Positions 1 through 8,712 of a stretch of 64,000 nt of DNA are shown here, in pieces. Position 1 is the first letter of the stretch, and each line of letters begins with the position of its first letter. The notes under the pieces are model-generated. The model searched no databases and had not been told where the DNA came from. It saw only the letters and a program-made list of their open reading frames with translations. The DNA comes from Roseomonas sp. KE0001 (lineage in GTDB: Bacteria; Pseudomonadota; Alphaproteobacteria; Acetobacterales; Acetobacteraceae): positions 182,867-246,866 of the forward strand of contig NZ_RCVQ01000008.1 of assembly GCF_016107285.1 (NCBI RefSeq), in the 5' to 3' direction. The position numbers were made by a program, and so were the translations under genes.

Positions 1-2
1 TG

Positions 3-806
3 GTGCATAACAATTCCCTGCACGCCCTGCCGCTGCTCGCGGCGCACCGGCTGCCGGTGCCGTTCGTCACCGCCCTGCATTGCCCGCCTTTCCCGGCGCT
101 GGAGAAGGGCGTGAGGGGCCGCGTCAGGCCGGACCTTCGCTTCGTCGCCGTGTCCGAGGTGGTGCGCGGGATGTGGCGGAGCCTCCTGCCGGTCGATGCC
201 GTCATCCCGAACGGCATCGACCTCGACCGCTTCCGGCCCCGCCTGGAGCCGGCGCCGGAGCGGCATGCCATCTGGTCCGGCCGCCTCGTCCCCGAGAAGG
301 GCGCGCATCTCGCCATTGCCGCGGCCCGCCTGGCCGGCATGCCGCTGCGGATCGCCGGACCGCTGAGCGACCCGGACTACTGGCGGGCCGAGGTGGCGCC
401 GATGCTGGGCGCGGACGTCACCTACCTGGGCCATCTGAACCACGCCGCCCTGTCGCGGGCCGTCGCGGCGGCCTCCGTCGCGGTCATCACCCCCCGCTGG
501 GAGGAACCCTATGGCCTGGTCGTGGCCGAGGCCCTGGCCTGCGGCACGCCCGTCGCCGGCTTCTCGCGCGGCGCCCTGCCGGAGCTGACGGATGCCGCCA
601 CGGGCCGCCTCGCCCCCGCCGACGACGTCCGCGCGCTGGCCCGCGCCATTCCCGCCGCCGCCACCCTCTCGCGCGCCGATTGCCGGGCCCGCGCGGAAGC
701 GATCTGCGATGCCCTCGCCATGGTGGACGCCTATGAGGCGCTGTATCGCCGGGAGATCGCCTGCGGGGCCGGCCGCCACGGCCTTGTCGGCGGCACCGTG
801 TCGTGA
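3..806 (+). CDS. glycosyltransferase family 4, 5'-truncated by window edge
   Basis: Retaining GT-B glycosyltransferase that would transfer a sugar from a nucleotide donor to a glycan or lipid acceptor in the cytoplasm. The visible 267 residues hold the end of the N-terminal domain and the whole C-terminal domain: a PNGID hinge motif, SGRLVPEKG at the start of the C-terminal fold, and the donor-binding EEPYGLVVAEALACGTPV segment with the E-x7-E pattern typical of GT4. The frame is open to the first bases, and the first codon (GTG) reads like an internal valine before HNNS, so the true start lies upstream. Its TGA overlaps the GTG of the next gene by 4 bases, indicating translational coupling. 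Acceptor and product are not deducible. Confidence 0.85.
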   Translation: MHNNSLHALPLLAAHRLPVPFVTALHCPPFPALEKGVRGRVRPDLRFVAVSEVVRGMWRSLLPVDAVIPNGIDLDRFRPRLEPAPERHAIWSGRLVPEKGAHLAIAAARLAGMPLRIAGPLSDPDYWRAEVAPMLGADVTYLGHLNHAALSRAVAAASVAVITPRWEEPYGLVVAEALACGTPVAGFSRGALPELTDAATGRLAPADDVRALARAIPAAATLSRADCRARAEAICDALAMVDAYEALYRREIACGAGRHGLVGGTVS

Positions 807-1858
807 GCGGCCCGCCCTGTGTCGTCTGCGTGCCGGCGCGGAACGAGGCGGAGGCGCTGCCGGATCTGGTGTCCGCGCTGGCCGGCCAGGACACGCCGGG
901 GCGCCTCCGGGTCGTGGTGGCGGCGAACAACTGCACCGACGGCACGGCGGACCTCCTGCGCGCGCTGGCGGGGCGCACGCCACGCCTGTCGCTCCGTGTG
1001 CTCGAGATCACGCTGCCCACTGCGCGTGCCCGGGTCGGCGTGGCCCGTGGCCTCGCGATGGATGCGGGCGCGGCCTGGCTGCGGGAGGAGGGCGTGGCGG
1101 AGGGTGCGCTGATCAGCACGGATGCCGATGCCGTGCCGCCGCCCGGCTGGGTCTCCGCCCAGCTCGGCGCGCTCGCGCGGGGCGCCGAGGCCGTCGGCGG
1201 CGAGCTCCGGCTGCTGGAGCATCCGGACCGGCCTCTGCCGGCCTGGCTGACGGAGGCGCGCGCCCGCGTCGCGCGCTACTGGTCCGCCGTGCGCGGCCTG
1301 GCCCACCGGATCGACCCCCTGCCGCATGATCCGCCGCCCCGGCATGGCGACCATACCGGCGCCAGCCTGGCGGTCACGGCCGCCGCCTACCGTGCCGCAG
1401 GCGGCGTGCCGCCGCTGGAGAGGCAGGAGGATCTCGCCCTCGTCGCCGCCATCGAGCGGATGGGCGGCCGGCTGCGCCACGCGCCCGAGGCCTGGGTGCG
1501 GGTCTCGGCGCGCGAGGATGGCCGGGCGCCGGGCGGCATGGCCGAGGAGATGCGGAAATGGCGGCGCGTGGCCGAGGGCGCCGAGGCGCACCTCCTGCCC
1601 GACGCCGCCCATTGGCGGGCGGTGTTCCGCCGCCGCCGCGCCCTGCGCCAGGGCTTCATCGAAGGCCCCGGGGCGGTCGCCGCCCGGCTCGGGGCCGATC
1701 CCGCCCTGCTGGCGGCGGTCGCGCGGGAGAGCGTGAACGGGATCGCCTTCGTCGCGCGGGCCGAGCCCCTGCTGCCGCCGCTGGCGCCGCGCTGGGAGGC
1801 CATCGAGGCCGTCATTCCGGTGCTGGAGGCGATGGCCCTGGAGACACGGGCCGCATGA
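803..1858 (+). CDS. glycosyltransferase family 2
   Basis: Inverting GT-A glycosyltransferase of 351 residues. The N-terminus has the GT2 nucleotide-binding start (VVCVPARNEAEALPDL), then the acidic DADA metal-binding stretch near residue 110 (ISTDADAVPPPGW), and an ERQEDLALVAAIERMGG segment that fits the catalytic ED motif of the family. It starts at a GTG overlapping the upstream glycosyltransferase stop. No membrane segment is obvious, so a soluble or peripheral enzyme is likely. Three glycosyltransferase genes read in the same direction here, which suggests one surface-glycan or glycosylation pathway, but no polymerase or flippase is in view to name it. Confidence 0.85.
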   Translation: MSGPPCVVCVPARNEAEALPDLVSALAGQDTPGRLRVVVAANNCTDGTADLLRALAGRTPRLSLRVLEITLPTARARVGVARGLAMDAGAAWLREEGVAEGALISTDADAVPPPGWVSAQLGALARGAEAVGGELRLLEHPDRPLPAWLTEARARVARYWSAVRGLAHRIDPLPHDPPPRHGDHTGASLAVTAAAYRAAGGVPPLERQEDLALVAAIERMGGRLRHAPEAWVRVSAREDGRAPGGMAEEMRKWRRVAEGAEAHLLPDAAHWRAVFRRRRALRQGFIEGPGAVAARLGADPALLAAVARESVNGIAFVARAEPLLPPLAPRWEAIEAVIPVLEAMALETRAA

Positions 1859-1888
1859 CGGGGGCCGCATGATGGGGGCCGCATGAGG
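1847..1888 (+). repeat. three tandem 14-base units at a start/stop junction
   Basis: Units at 1847-1860, 1861-1874 and 1875-1888 share GGGCCGCATGA with small changes at the ends. Each contains ATGA. The first supplies the stop of the upstream GT2 gene and the third supplies the ATG (1883) of the next gene. Confidence 0.9.
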
Positions 1889-2929
1889 CCGATCGGCTAC
1901 TACGTGCATCACCATGGCTTCGGCCACTGGCAACGCGCGGCCGCCCTGGCCCGCCTGCTGCGGCGGCCCTGCACCCTGCTCGGCACCTTCCCCGAAAGCG
2001 TCACGCGCGCGGCACCCTGTCCGGTGGTGCCCTTGCCGGACGACGCGCCCACCGGCGCGGAACCGCCCGATCCCGGGGGCGTGCCGGGGCTGCATTACGC
2101 CCCGCTGGGGCATGACGGTCTCCGCCGGCGGGTCGCGCGGATGGCGGGCTGGATCGCCGAGGCCCGCCCGGCGCTGATGGTGGTGGATGTCTCGGTGGAG
2201 GTCGCGCTGCTGTCGCGGCTGATGTCCACGCCCTTCCTCTACGTCCGCCTGGCGGGGCTGCGGGACGATCCGCCGCACCTCGCCGCCTTCCGCGCGGCGG
2301 CGGCCCTGCTCGCCCCCTTTCCCCGCCCGCTGGAGGCGGAGGGGATGCCGGAGGGAATGCCGGACTGGGTCCTGGACAGGACGTTCCATGCCGGCTTCCT
2401 GGCGGGGCCGTCGATCCGGCCCTCGGAGGGGGGCGGCATCCTCGCCGTCTTCGGGCGCGGCGGGAGCGGCGGTGACGCGGAGGCGCTGGCCCTGGCGGCG
2501 CGCGCCACGCCGCGGTGGCGATGGCGCGCCATCGGCCTGCTGCGCGGCGATGCGGCGCCGCCGCCCAATCTCGAGCTGCTGGGCTGGCGGGAGGACGCCC
2601 GGCCGCTGCTGGCCGGGGCGGATCTGGTCATCGGCGGCGCCGGGGACGGCCTGCTGGCCGAGGTCGCCGCGCTCGGCAAGCGCTTCCTGTGCCTGCCCGA
2701 GCCGCGGCCCTTCGGGGAACAGCACCACAAGGCCCGCCGCCTCGCCGCGCTGGGCGCCGCGGTGGTGCGGGAGGCCTGGCCGGCGGCGGAGGACTGGCCC
2801 GCGCTGCTCGCCCAGGCCATGGCGCTGGACCCGGGCCGCATCGCCGCGCTCCACGATCCCGGCGCCCTCGCGAGGTGCGCGGCCTTCATCGACGCGGAGG
2901 CGGATCGCGCCGCGCGCCCGGGTCAGTAG
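1883..2929 (+). CDS. MurG-like / GT28-type glycosyltransferase
   Basis: A 348-residue protein with GT-B character. The N-terminus has YYVHHHGFGHWQRAAALARL, resembling the G-x-G-H loop of MurG-like enzymes, and the C-terminal half carries a family 28-like donor site (ADLVIGGAGDGLLAEVAALG and a later EQHHKARRLAALGAAVV). That supports transfer from a nucleotide sugar, with unknown acceptor. It follows the GT2 gene by 24 bases made of the tandem start/stop repeat. The stop overlaps the tail of the convergent glycosyltransferase gene by 7 bases. Assignment to a glycosyltransferase-like fold is firm; the exact activity is not. Confidence 0.75.
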   Translation: MRPIGYYVHHHGFGHWQRAAALARLLRRPCTLLGTFPESVTRAAPCPVVPLPDDAPTGAEPPDPGGVPGLHYAPLGHDGLRRRVARMAGWIAEARPALMVVDVSVEVALLSRLMSTPFLYVRLAGLRDDPPHLAAFRAAAALLAPFPRPLEAEGMPEGMPDWVLDRTFHAGFLAGPSIRPSEGGGILAVFGRGGSGGDAEALALAARATPRWRWRAIGLLRGDAAPPPNLELLGWREDARPLLAGADLVIGGAGDGLLAEVAALGKRFLCLPEPRPFGEQHHKARRLAALGAAVVREAWPAAEDWPALLAQAMALDPGRIAALHDPGALARCAAFIDAEADRAARPGQ

Positions 2930-3786
2930 GCGCGCTCCGGCGGGCAGACGGCGGCCGCGATCTCCGCCGTGGAAGGCGGGCGCAGAACCACGATCCGGTC
3001 CGACGCGGCATAGGGCGCGATCAGCCCCCGCCGGTGGAAGGCGTCCAGCCAGCCCGTCATCGGCCAGAAGCCGTGCCGGTCCCGGAAGCGCCGGGCATTC
3101 GCGACGATGTCGGCGAAATGCTGCAGCGGCGGGTCGTACACCGTGTGGTGCTGGTGGAAGGCCAGGGTGCTGGCCGTGAACAGCAGGGGGAGGCCGGCCT
3201 CGCGCGCGCGGAAGGCGAGATCGGTGTCCTCCGCCCCGTAGCCGTCATAGGTCTCGTCGAAGCCGCCGAGGCGCAGGAAGGTGTCCCGCCGCACGGCGAA
3301 GGCCAGGGACCAGAACAGCCCCGCATTCGGCTCGGTCCGGAGGCCGCGCGGCGGAAAGGACCGGGCCTCGTGCCGCTGACCCAGCGCGCGCAGCCGCGCC
3401 TCGTCCGGCCCGTCCCGCAGCGCGCCGGCGGGCAGGTAGAGGATCTCGCAGCAGATCAACGCCTCCTCCGCGGCGGCGTCGGCGGCCAGGCCGGCGACGA
3501 GGCTCGCGGCGGGAATGCAGTCCACGTCAAGGAAGATCAGGACCGGCGCCGTGGCCAGGGCCGCCGCGGCATTGCGCGCGCGGGCCAGCGGCAGGCCGGC
3601 CGAGGGCATCCGGTGGTGCCGGACGGGGAAGGGCAGCGGCGGGATCTCCAGGGCCGTGTCGCCGAGGTCCACGACGACACATTGCTCGGGGAGGCAGGTG
3701 TTCCGGGCCAGCCCGCCGAGGAGATGGCGGAGATGCCCTTCCCGCCCGCGGGCCATGGTCAGGACGCTGGCGGCGGGCAAGGGCAT
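2923..3786 (-). CDS. glycosyltransferase family 2 with galactosyltransferase-like C-terminal domain
   Basis: A 287-residue GT-A enzyme encoded opposite to the three preceding glycosyltransferases. Visible motifs are the N-terminal SVLTMARGREGHLRHLLGGL, the metal-binding FLDVDCIPA (DxD type), and GGFDETYDGYGAEDTDLAFR, which is the hallmark of the galactosyltransferase C-terminal module (GGFDE...GxEDxDL). It should add a sugar to a glycan using a nucleotide donor and a divalent metal. It is convergent with the GT28-like gene and probably belongs to the same glycan locus, though read from its own promoter in 3787-4075. Confidence 0.85.
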   Translation of the reverse strand: MPLPAASVLTMARGREGHLRHLLGGLARNTCLPEQCVVVDLGDTALEIPPLPFPVRHHRMPSAGLPLARARNAAAALATAPVLIFLDVDCIPAASLVAGLAADAAAEEALICCEILYLPAGALRDGPDEARLRALGQRHEARSFPPRGLRTEPNAGLFWSLAFAVRRDTFLRLGGFDETYDGYGAEDTDLAFRAREAGLPLLFTASTLAFHQHHTVYDPPLQHFADIVANARRFRDRHGFWPMTGWLDAFHRRGLIAPYAASDRIVVLRPPSTAEIAAAVCPPERAY

Positions 3787-4075
3787 GGACCTTCCGTGGC
3801 GCGATGGCGCGCCCGATAGCGCCCTGGCGGATCTGACGCGCGCGGCGCCGCCCCGTCAAGCGGACCGCCGCGGCGCGGTAACGGTTCAGCTCGGCCGACA
3901 CCTGGCCTCCGGGCACGGTTGTTCATGCCGGGGCGCGAAACAGGGCAGCCTTCCGGCGATTCGGGCTTGAGTCGTCACTGCGGGGCAGGGAAGCTGGTCC
4001 GGCGGCGGTCAGGGCGGGATGCGAGCGGAACCCTCGCGCCGCGCCTGTCCGCGCGTCTGGAGGCCGGCCCGAACC
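3787..4075. other. intergenic region between divergent genes
   Basis: This 289-base gap separates the leftward galactosyltransferase-like gene from the rightward MgtC-type gene and should hold both promoters. I see no convincing -35/-10 pair, inverted repeat or RNA gene. The only clear signal is a GGAGG at 4059-4063 ahead of the ATG at 4076. Confidence 0.4.
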
Positions 4076-4540
4076 ATGATGATGACCGACCCATCGACCG
4101 AGGACATCCTCCTGCGCCTTGGCGGCGCGGCCGGGCTCGGCATGCTGCTCGGCCTGGATTGGGAGCGGCGCGGCTTCGACGCGGGCATCCGCACGCATGG
4201 CCTGATCGCCCTCAGCGCGGCGCTGCTGATGCTCTCCGCGACCTCCATCGCCGCGACGGTGCTGCAGAGCGGTGGAGAATCGGATCCGCTGCGGATCGCG
4301 CAGGGCCTGTTCCAGGCCCTCGGCTTCATCGGCGCGGGCATGGTCTTCGCCTGGCGGGAGGAGGTGCGCAACCTGACCAGCGCCAGCAGCCTCGTGCTCA
4401 CCGGCGCCATCGGCATGAGCTGCGGCGCGGGACACTGGCGCATGGCGTTGATCGCCGCCGGGTTGGGGCTCATCCTGATGGTCATGGTCCGGCTTGGCAC
4501 CCGCCATCTGCCGGGCCGCGACAGGGCGGAGGGGGAATGA
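4076..4540 (+). CDS. MgtC/SapB-family membrane protein (short form)
   Basis: Inner-membrane protein of about 154 residues made largely of hydrophobic helices. It carries the family signature LGLDWERRGFDAGIRTHGLI close to the N-terminus and the later GFIGAGMVF and LTSASSLVLTGAIGM segments. Family members are linked to growth in low magnesium and virulence in some pathogens; what this one does is unknown. It is shorter than typical members (about 220-230 residues) and lacks the cytoplasmic C-terminal domain. The start was placed at 4076, where three ATG codons follow a GGAGG 12 bases upstream; the frame is open further upstream without a better start. Confidence 0.8.
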   Translation: MMMTDPSTEDILLRLGGAAGLGMLLGLDWERRGFDAGIRTHGLIALSAALLMLSATSIAATVLQSGGESDPLRIAQGLFQALGFIGAGMVFAWREEVRNLTSASSLVLTGAIGMSCGAGHWRMALIAAGLGLILMVMVRLGTRHLPGRDRAEGE

Positions 4541-4640
4541 CGCCCTGTGGCATGGTGCCGGTGACGGCCACGCCAGGCGCCGCCGTCCTCACGGCCAGCG
4601 TGCCGCCGCCCGCGTCGTGATCCGGGGAGTCTCCGATCGC

Positions 4641-4829
4641 ATGACCCCGCCTGCCCCTGCGCTTCCCGAGGAGATGAGGGCCAGCCTTCATCTGGACCTG
4701 GGCCATGGCAGGCTGCTGACCGCCACCGCCCGCGCGACACCGGCCGGGCTGATCGCCGCCGCGATCCTGGTCTCATCGGTCCTGCTGTCGGCGGCGGTCC
4801 TGCGGCGGATATCGGCCAGGGCACGCTGA
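4641..4829 (+). CDS. small hypothetical single-span membrane protein
   Basis: A possible 62-residue protein starting at ATG 4641. It has a polar N-terminal half and one hydrophobic helix near the C-terminus (LIAAAILVSSVLLSAAVL) followed by a basic tail (RRISARAR), as expected for a small inner-membrane protein. No recognisable family. It lies 100 bases after the MgtC-type gene on the same strand. Codon usage is consistent with coding but the evidence is thin, so it may be a chance frame. Confidence 0.35.
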   Translation: MTPPAPALPEEMRASLHLDLGHGRLLTATARATPAGLIAAAILVSSVLLSAAVLRRISARAR

Positions 4830-4885
4830 AGGGCATGCCGGCCCGCCGGCACCGCGGGCCCCCGGGATGACGGCGGCCGGAAAGC

Positions 4886-5110
4886 CTATGCCTGCCCCGT
4901 GATCGGCATCATGGCATGCCGGTCCACCGTCCTGCGGGCGTCGGCCAGGACCTCCGCCAGTTTGGCGGGCATCGGCGTCGTCAGGACGGCGACCTTGTGG
5001 CCACTCCGGACGTCGGCCGGCGGATAGACATGAACCGCCCAGCCGGTATCCCCATACTCGCGGATCTCCAGAGGATAGCGTCGGTAATACTTCAGTTCGC
5101 GGTAGGCCAT
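4886..5110 (-). CDS. conserved small hypothetical protein
   Basis: A 74-residue basic, soluble protein. I place the start at 5110 (MAYRELKYYRRYP) because upstream residues in the same frame cross a perfect inverted repeat and look non-coding. Tyrosine- and arginine-rich N-terminus, no membrane segment, no named domain that I recognise. The codon pattern and defined fold-like sequence (GWAVHVYPPADVRSGHKVAVL) argue that it is real. It lies downstream of ku on the same strand, separated by 138 bases that contain the inverted repeat, so it probably has its own promoter. Confidence 0.6.
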   Translation of the reverse strand: MAYRELKYYRRYPLEIREYGDTGWAVHVYPPADVRSGHKVAVLTTPMPAKLAEVLADARRTVDRHAMMPITGQA

Positions 5111-5120
5111 GTCCGAAGCC

Positions 5121-5145
5121 CTAGACAAGTTTCGCGCTTGTCTAG
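5121..5145. promoter_or_regulatory. perfect 9-bp inverted repeat, probable operator or 5'-UTR hairpin
   Basis: CTAGACAAG at 5121-5129 and CTTGTCTAG at 5137-5145 are exact reverse complements separated by seven bases (TTTCGCG). The element sits 11-35 bases upstream of the leftward small gene starting at 5110. It could be the operator of a dimeric regulator (TetR-type sites often look like this) or a hairpin in the leader. No regulator gene is adjacent. Confidence 0.6.
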
Positions 5146-5248
5146 TGCCCCTTGACGCGGGAAGTCCACGCCCCCTGAGTTGCATGCAGAACTGTCATTC
5201 AACCGAAGCCCCGGCGTGGGGGCCCCGATGCCCAGGGCGCGCGCGGCC

Positions 5249-6109
5249 TCAGGCCCGCTTGCGGCGGGCCGGCGCGGCCTTGTCTCCGGCGGGCGTCTTG
5301 CGCTTCGCCTTGCCGCGCGAGGGCCTCGTGCCCTTCAGGCTGGCGCGCAGGGCGGCCATCAGATCCACGACATTGTCCCGCCCTTCCGTCTCGTCCTCCA
5401 CCTCCGGCGTGATGGTCTTCCCCTGGCGCCGCTCCTCGATCACCTCCCGCAGCCGCGCCTCGTACCGGTCCTCCGTGTCGGCCGGGTCGAAGGTGCCGGC
5501 CTGCCGGGCGATGAGCTGCCTCGCCAGCTTCACCATCTCCGCGTCGGGCGCGCCCCGGGGCACCTCGGCGAAGGCCTCCTCCGCATCCCGGAGGTCGCCC
5601 TCCTCCTGCAGCGTGTGCAGCACCAGCCCGCGTTCGAGCGGCAGGATGGCCACCGCCCTCTCCCGCCGGAACAGCACCAGCCGGGACAGCGCCATCATGT
5701 CGCTCCGGCGCAGGGCTTCCCGCAGCACGGCGTAGACATCCGCCGCCTCGTCCTCCTGCGGCACGAGATAGTAGGAATTCTCGAAATGGAGCGGCGTGAT
5801 GCTGCCCGATTTGACGAACTTGGCGATGGTGAGCGTTCGGCTGCTCTCCACGCGGGCGCTCTCGAAATCCTCCTCCGTGAGCAGGACATATTCCCCCTTG
5901 GCCACCTCGTAGCCATGCACCAGGGCGGCGCGCTCCACCGCCTTCCCCGTCTCCGCATCGACGGTGCGATTGCGGATGCGATGGCCGGTCTTCGGATTGA
6001 TCAGGTTGAAGTGCAGGTTGTTGCGCTCCTGGCGCGCCGGCAGCAGGGCGACGCGGCAGGACACCAGCGCCAGGCGCAGCGTCCCGCGCCAGATCGGACG
6101 GGCCTTCAC
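5249..6109 (-). CDS. ku: prokaryotic Ku protein (NHEJ end-binding)
   Basis: Ku homodimer that binds DNA double-strand ends and recruits LigD for non-homologous end joining. The 286-residue length is normal. The N-terminus [20 protein letters not shown] and the interior ([40 protein letters not shown]) match bacterial Ku. The C-terminus is lysine/arginine/alanine rich, as is usual for bacterial Ku tails that contact DNA or LigD. It starts with GTG at 6109, overlapping the ligD stop by 4 bases (GTGA), so the two are translationally coupled with ligD first. Confidence 0.95.
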   Translation of the reverse strand: MKARPIWRGTLRLALVSCRVALLPARQERNNLHFNLINPKTGHRIRNRTVDAETGKAVERAALVHGYEVAKGEYVLLTEEDFESARVESSRTLTIAKFVKSGSITPLHFENSYYLVPQEDEAADVYAVLREALRRSDMMALSRLVLFRRERAVAILPLERGLVLHTLQEEGDLRDAEEAFAEVPRGAPDAEMVKLARQLIARQAGTFDPADTEDRYEARLREVIEERRQGKTITPEVEDETEGRDNVVDLMAALRASLKGTRPSRGKAKRKTPAGDKAAPARRKRA

Positions 6110-8616
6110 GCCACTCCGCCTTTCCGGGCGGCCCCGCGCCGGAACACCGGCAGGGGGCGGGCCGCCGCCTCATGGCCCGCCCAGGGATCCTTGCTCAGAT
6201 GCGCCGGCGCCGTCCGCAGGGTGAAGGCCTTCGGGTCCAGCCCCGGCGCCACCTCCTGCCAGCCCAGGGGCATCGAGACGGGCGCGCCGGGCCGCGCGCG
6301 GGGAGACCAGGCGGAGACCGCCGTCGCCGTCCGGTCGTTGCGCAGGTAGTCGAGGAAGATGCGGCCCTTGCGCGCCTTCCGGGCGAGGTTGGTGGTGTAG
6401 AGGCGGGGCTGGTCCTCGGCCATCAGGGCGCAGAGGGCCTGGCAGAAATCCCGCGCCTCCGGCCATCCCGCGCGGGGCCGCAGGGGCACGACCAGATGCA
6501 GGCCCTTGCCGCCCGTGGTCTTGGCGAAGGCGACGAGGCCGAGGGCCTCCAGCCTCTCGCGCAGCGCCAGCGCCGCGTCGATCACGGCGCCGAAGTCGAG
6601 ACCCTCATCCGGATCGAGGTCGAAGACCAGCCGGTCCGGCCGCTCGGTATCGTCGGCCCGGGCCCCGCCCGGATGGATCTCCAGCACCCCGGCCTGGGCC
6701 AGGGCCACCAGCCCCTCCACGCTATCCACCGCCAGGTAGGGATCCTCCTCCCCGGCCAGCGGCACCCGCGCCAGCAGGGCGGAGGTGCCGCGCCCCGGAT
6801 GGCGCTGCAGGAAGCGGGGGCCGGCGATCCCGTCGGGGCAGCGCAGCAGGGCCACCATCCGGCCGCCGGCATAGGCGAGCAGGCGCGGCGCCACCGCCGC
6901 GTAGTACTGCGCGAGGTCGTGCTTGGTGATGCGCTCCTCCGGCCAGAGCAGCTTGTCCGGATGGCTCAGCCGCACCCCCGACACGGTATGGGCGCCGCCC
7001 CCGGCCGGCCGGCGCGCACCCGGCTCCGGCGGCGGATCCTGCCCCGCGATCGGGCCGGGTGGTGTCACGCTGTCCGCCGGCTTGTCCTCCCGCACCCCCT
7101 TGAACGAGGCCTGGCGGATCCGCCCCTCCCCGGTCCAGCCGGCATAATCCACCTCCGCCACCAGCCGGGGCTCCACCCAATGGGCGCGCCGCCGGTCCGA
7201 CGGATCGGCCGCCGTCGCGAAGGGCGAGGTCTTTCGCGCCAGGGGCCTGAGCTGCCGCGCCAGGGCCCGCGCCCGCTGGCCCGAGATGCCCGAGCCCACC
7301 CGGCCGAGATAGATCAGCTTCCCGTCCCGCCATGCCCCCAGCAGCAGGGTCATGTTGCCCTTGGGACCGGTGCCGTGGCCGCCGATGACGAATTCATCGT
7401 TGCCGCGGCACTTGGTCTTCACCCAGTCCTCGCCGCGCCCGGCGCGGTAGGGCGCCTCCGCCCGCTTGGAGACGATGCCCTCCAGCCCCATCCGGCAGGC
7501 CGAGTCGAGCATGGCCCGGCCCGGCGCCGTGAAGTGCTCCACATAGCCGATCGCCGCCGGCGCCTGGCGCAGCAGCGTCTCCAGCGCCGCCTTGCGCCGC
7601 AGCAGGGGCTCCTCCCGCATGTCCCGGCCGCCGAGGCCGAGCAGGTCGAAGGCCATGTACCGCAGCTCGCCGCCCCGTCCCGCCTCCATGGCGGCCAGCA
7701 GCGCGGCGAAGTCCGGATGGCCGTCCTTGTCGGGAGCGATCAGCTCGCCATCCAGGATGGCGTCGGGCAGGCGGGCCAGGGCCTCGGCGGTGTCGGGGAA
7801 GCGCGACGTCCAGTCCAGCCCGTTGCGGGTCAGCAGCCGTGCCCGGCCGCCGGCGATCTGTGCCTGCAGCCGGTAGCCGTCCAGTTTCACCTCATGCACC
7901 CAACCCTCGCCGGCCGGGGCCGCGGCGGCGGCGGCGCAGAGCTGCGGCGGCAGGAAGCCGGCCGGAGCCTCGGCGCCCGTGTCGGCGCGGGGCCTCGGCT
8001 TCGGCTTCGGCGCCGGCTTCGCCGTCCCGGCGATCTCCTCGAGGCTGCGGCCCGAGCTGACCGAGCGGGTCTCCCGCCGCAGCAGGGCATCGCCCTCGCC
8101 GGGGCGGGCCTCCTCGTCGCGCTCCTTGATCAGCAGCCATTGCGGCGCCTTCTCGCCCTTGCGCGGACGCATGCGGACCAGGGTCCAGCCGCCCCGCAGC
8201 CGCTCGCCCTCCAGGCGGAACTTCAGCTTGCCCTCCGCCAGCGCCGCCTCCGGGTCGGCATCCTCGCCGCGCCAGCGGCCCCGGTCCCAGAGCATCACGG
8301 TGCCGCCGCCATACTGGCCCGGCGGGATGGTGCCCTCGAAGCCGCCATAGTCCAGCGGATGATCCTCCACCTGCACGGCGAGGCGCTTGTCCGCCGGGTC
8401 CAGGCTCGGCCCGCGCGTCACGGCCCAGCTTTTCAGCGTGCCGCCCAGCTCCAGGCGGAAGTCGTAATGCAGGCGGGTGGCGTCATGCTTCTGCACCACG
8501 AAGCGATGCGCCGCGCGGCGGCGCGGAGCCTTTTCGCCGGCGGGCTCGGCGGTGCGGGTGAAGTCGCGGCGGGCGCGGTAGCGGCCGAGCGAGGCGTCCT
8601 GGTCCCGGGCGGGCAT
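6106..8616 (-). CDS. ligD: multifunctional DNA ligase D (phosphoesterase-ligase-polymerase)
   Basis: ATP-dependent DNA ligase/end-processing enzyme of 836 residues. Order of domains: 3'-phosphoesterase at about 35-155 ([19 protein letters not shown], then [20 protein letters not shown]); ATP-dependent ligase at about 220-520 with adenylation lysine K244 in EVKLDGYR; primase-like polymerase at about 550-825 ([20 protein letters not shown] and the catalytic [13 protein letters not shown]). This order is that of Pseudomonas LigD rather than of mycobacteria. A GGAGGGA lies just before the ATG. It is upstream of and overlapping ku, forming the complete two-protein NHEJ system. Confidence 0.96.
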   Translation of the reverse strand: MPARDQDASLGRYRARRDFTRTAEPAGEKAPRRRAAHRFVVQKHDATRLHYDFRLELGGTLKSWAVTRGPSLDPADKRLAVQVEDHPLDYGGFEGTIPPGQYGGGTVMLWDRGRWRGEDADPEAALAEGKLKFRLEGERLRGGWTLVRMRPRKGEKAPQWLLIKERDEEARPGEGDALLRRETRSVSSGRSLEEIAGTAKPAPKPKPRPRADTGAEAPAGFLPPQLCAAAAAAPAGEGWVHEVKLDGYRLQAQIAGGRARLLTRNGLDWTSRFPDTAEALARLPDAILDGELIAPDKDGHPDFAALLAAMEAGRGGELRYMAFDLLGLGGRDMREEPLLRRKAALETLLRQAPAAIGYVEHFTAPGRAMLDSACRMGLEGIVSKRAEAPYRAGRGEDWVKTKCRGNDEFVIGGHGTGPKGNMTLLLGAWRDGKLIYLGRVGSGISGQRARALARQLRPLARKTSPFATAADPSDRRRAHWVEPRLVAEVDYAGWTGEGRIRQASFKGVREDKPADSVTPPGPIAGQDPPPEPGARRPAGGGAHTVSGVRLSHPDKLLWPEERITKHDLAQYYAAVAPRLLAYAGGRMVALLRCPDGIAGPRFLQRHPGRGTSALLARVPLAGEEDPYLAVDSVEGLVALAQAGVLEIHPGGARADDTERPDRLVFDLDPDEGLDFGAVIDAALALRERLEALGLVAFAKTTGGKGLHLVVPLRPRAGWPEARDFCQALCALMAEDQPRLYTTNLARKARKGRIFLDYLRNDRTATAVSAWSPRARPGAPVSMPLGWQEVAPGLDPKAFTLRTAPAHLSKDPWAGHEAAARPLPVFRRGAARKGGVA

Positions 8617-8712
8617 GGCCTGTCCCTCCGACGCCGCACGGCGGCGCCTTCATCGGACGGGAAAAGCCGGCGCGGGATGGTGGTTTCCTCGGCGCCGCCG
8701 GAGGGGGGGGCG

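Noticed and set aside
4494..4640. Upstream extension of the small membrane protein
   Set aside because: Residues before ATG 4641 are arginine/glycine-rich shadow sequence overlapping the MgtC-type gene end.
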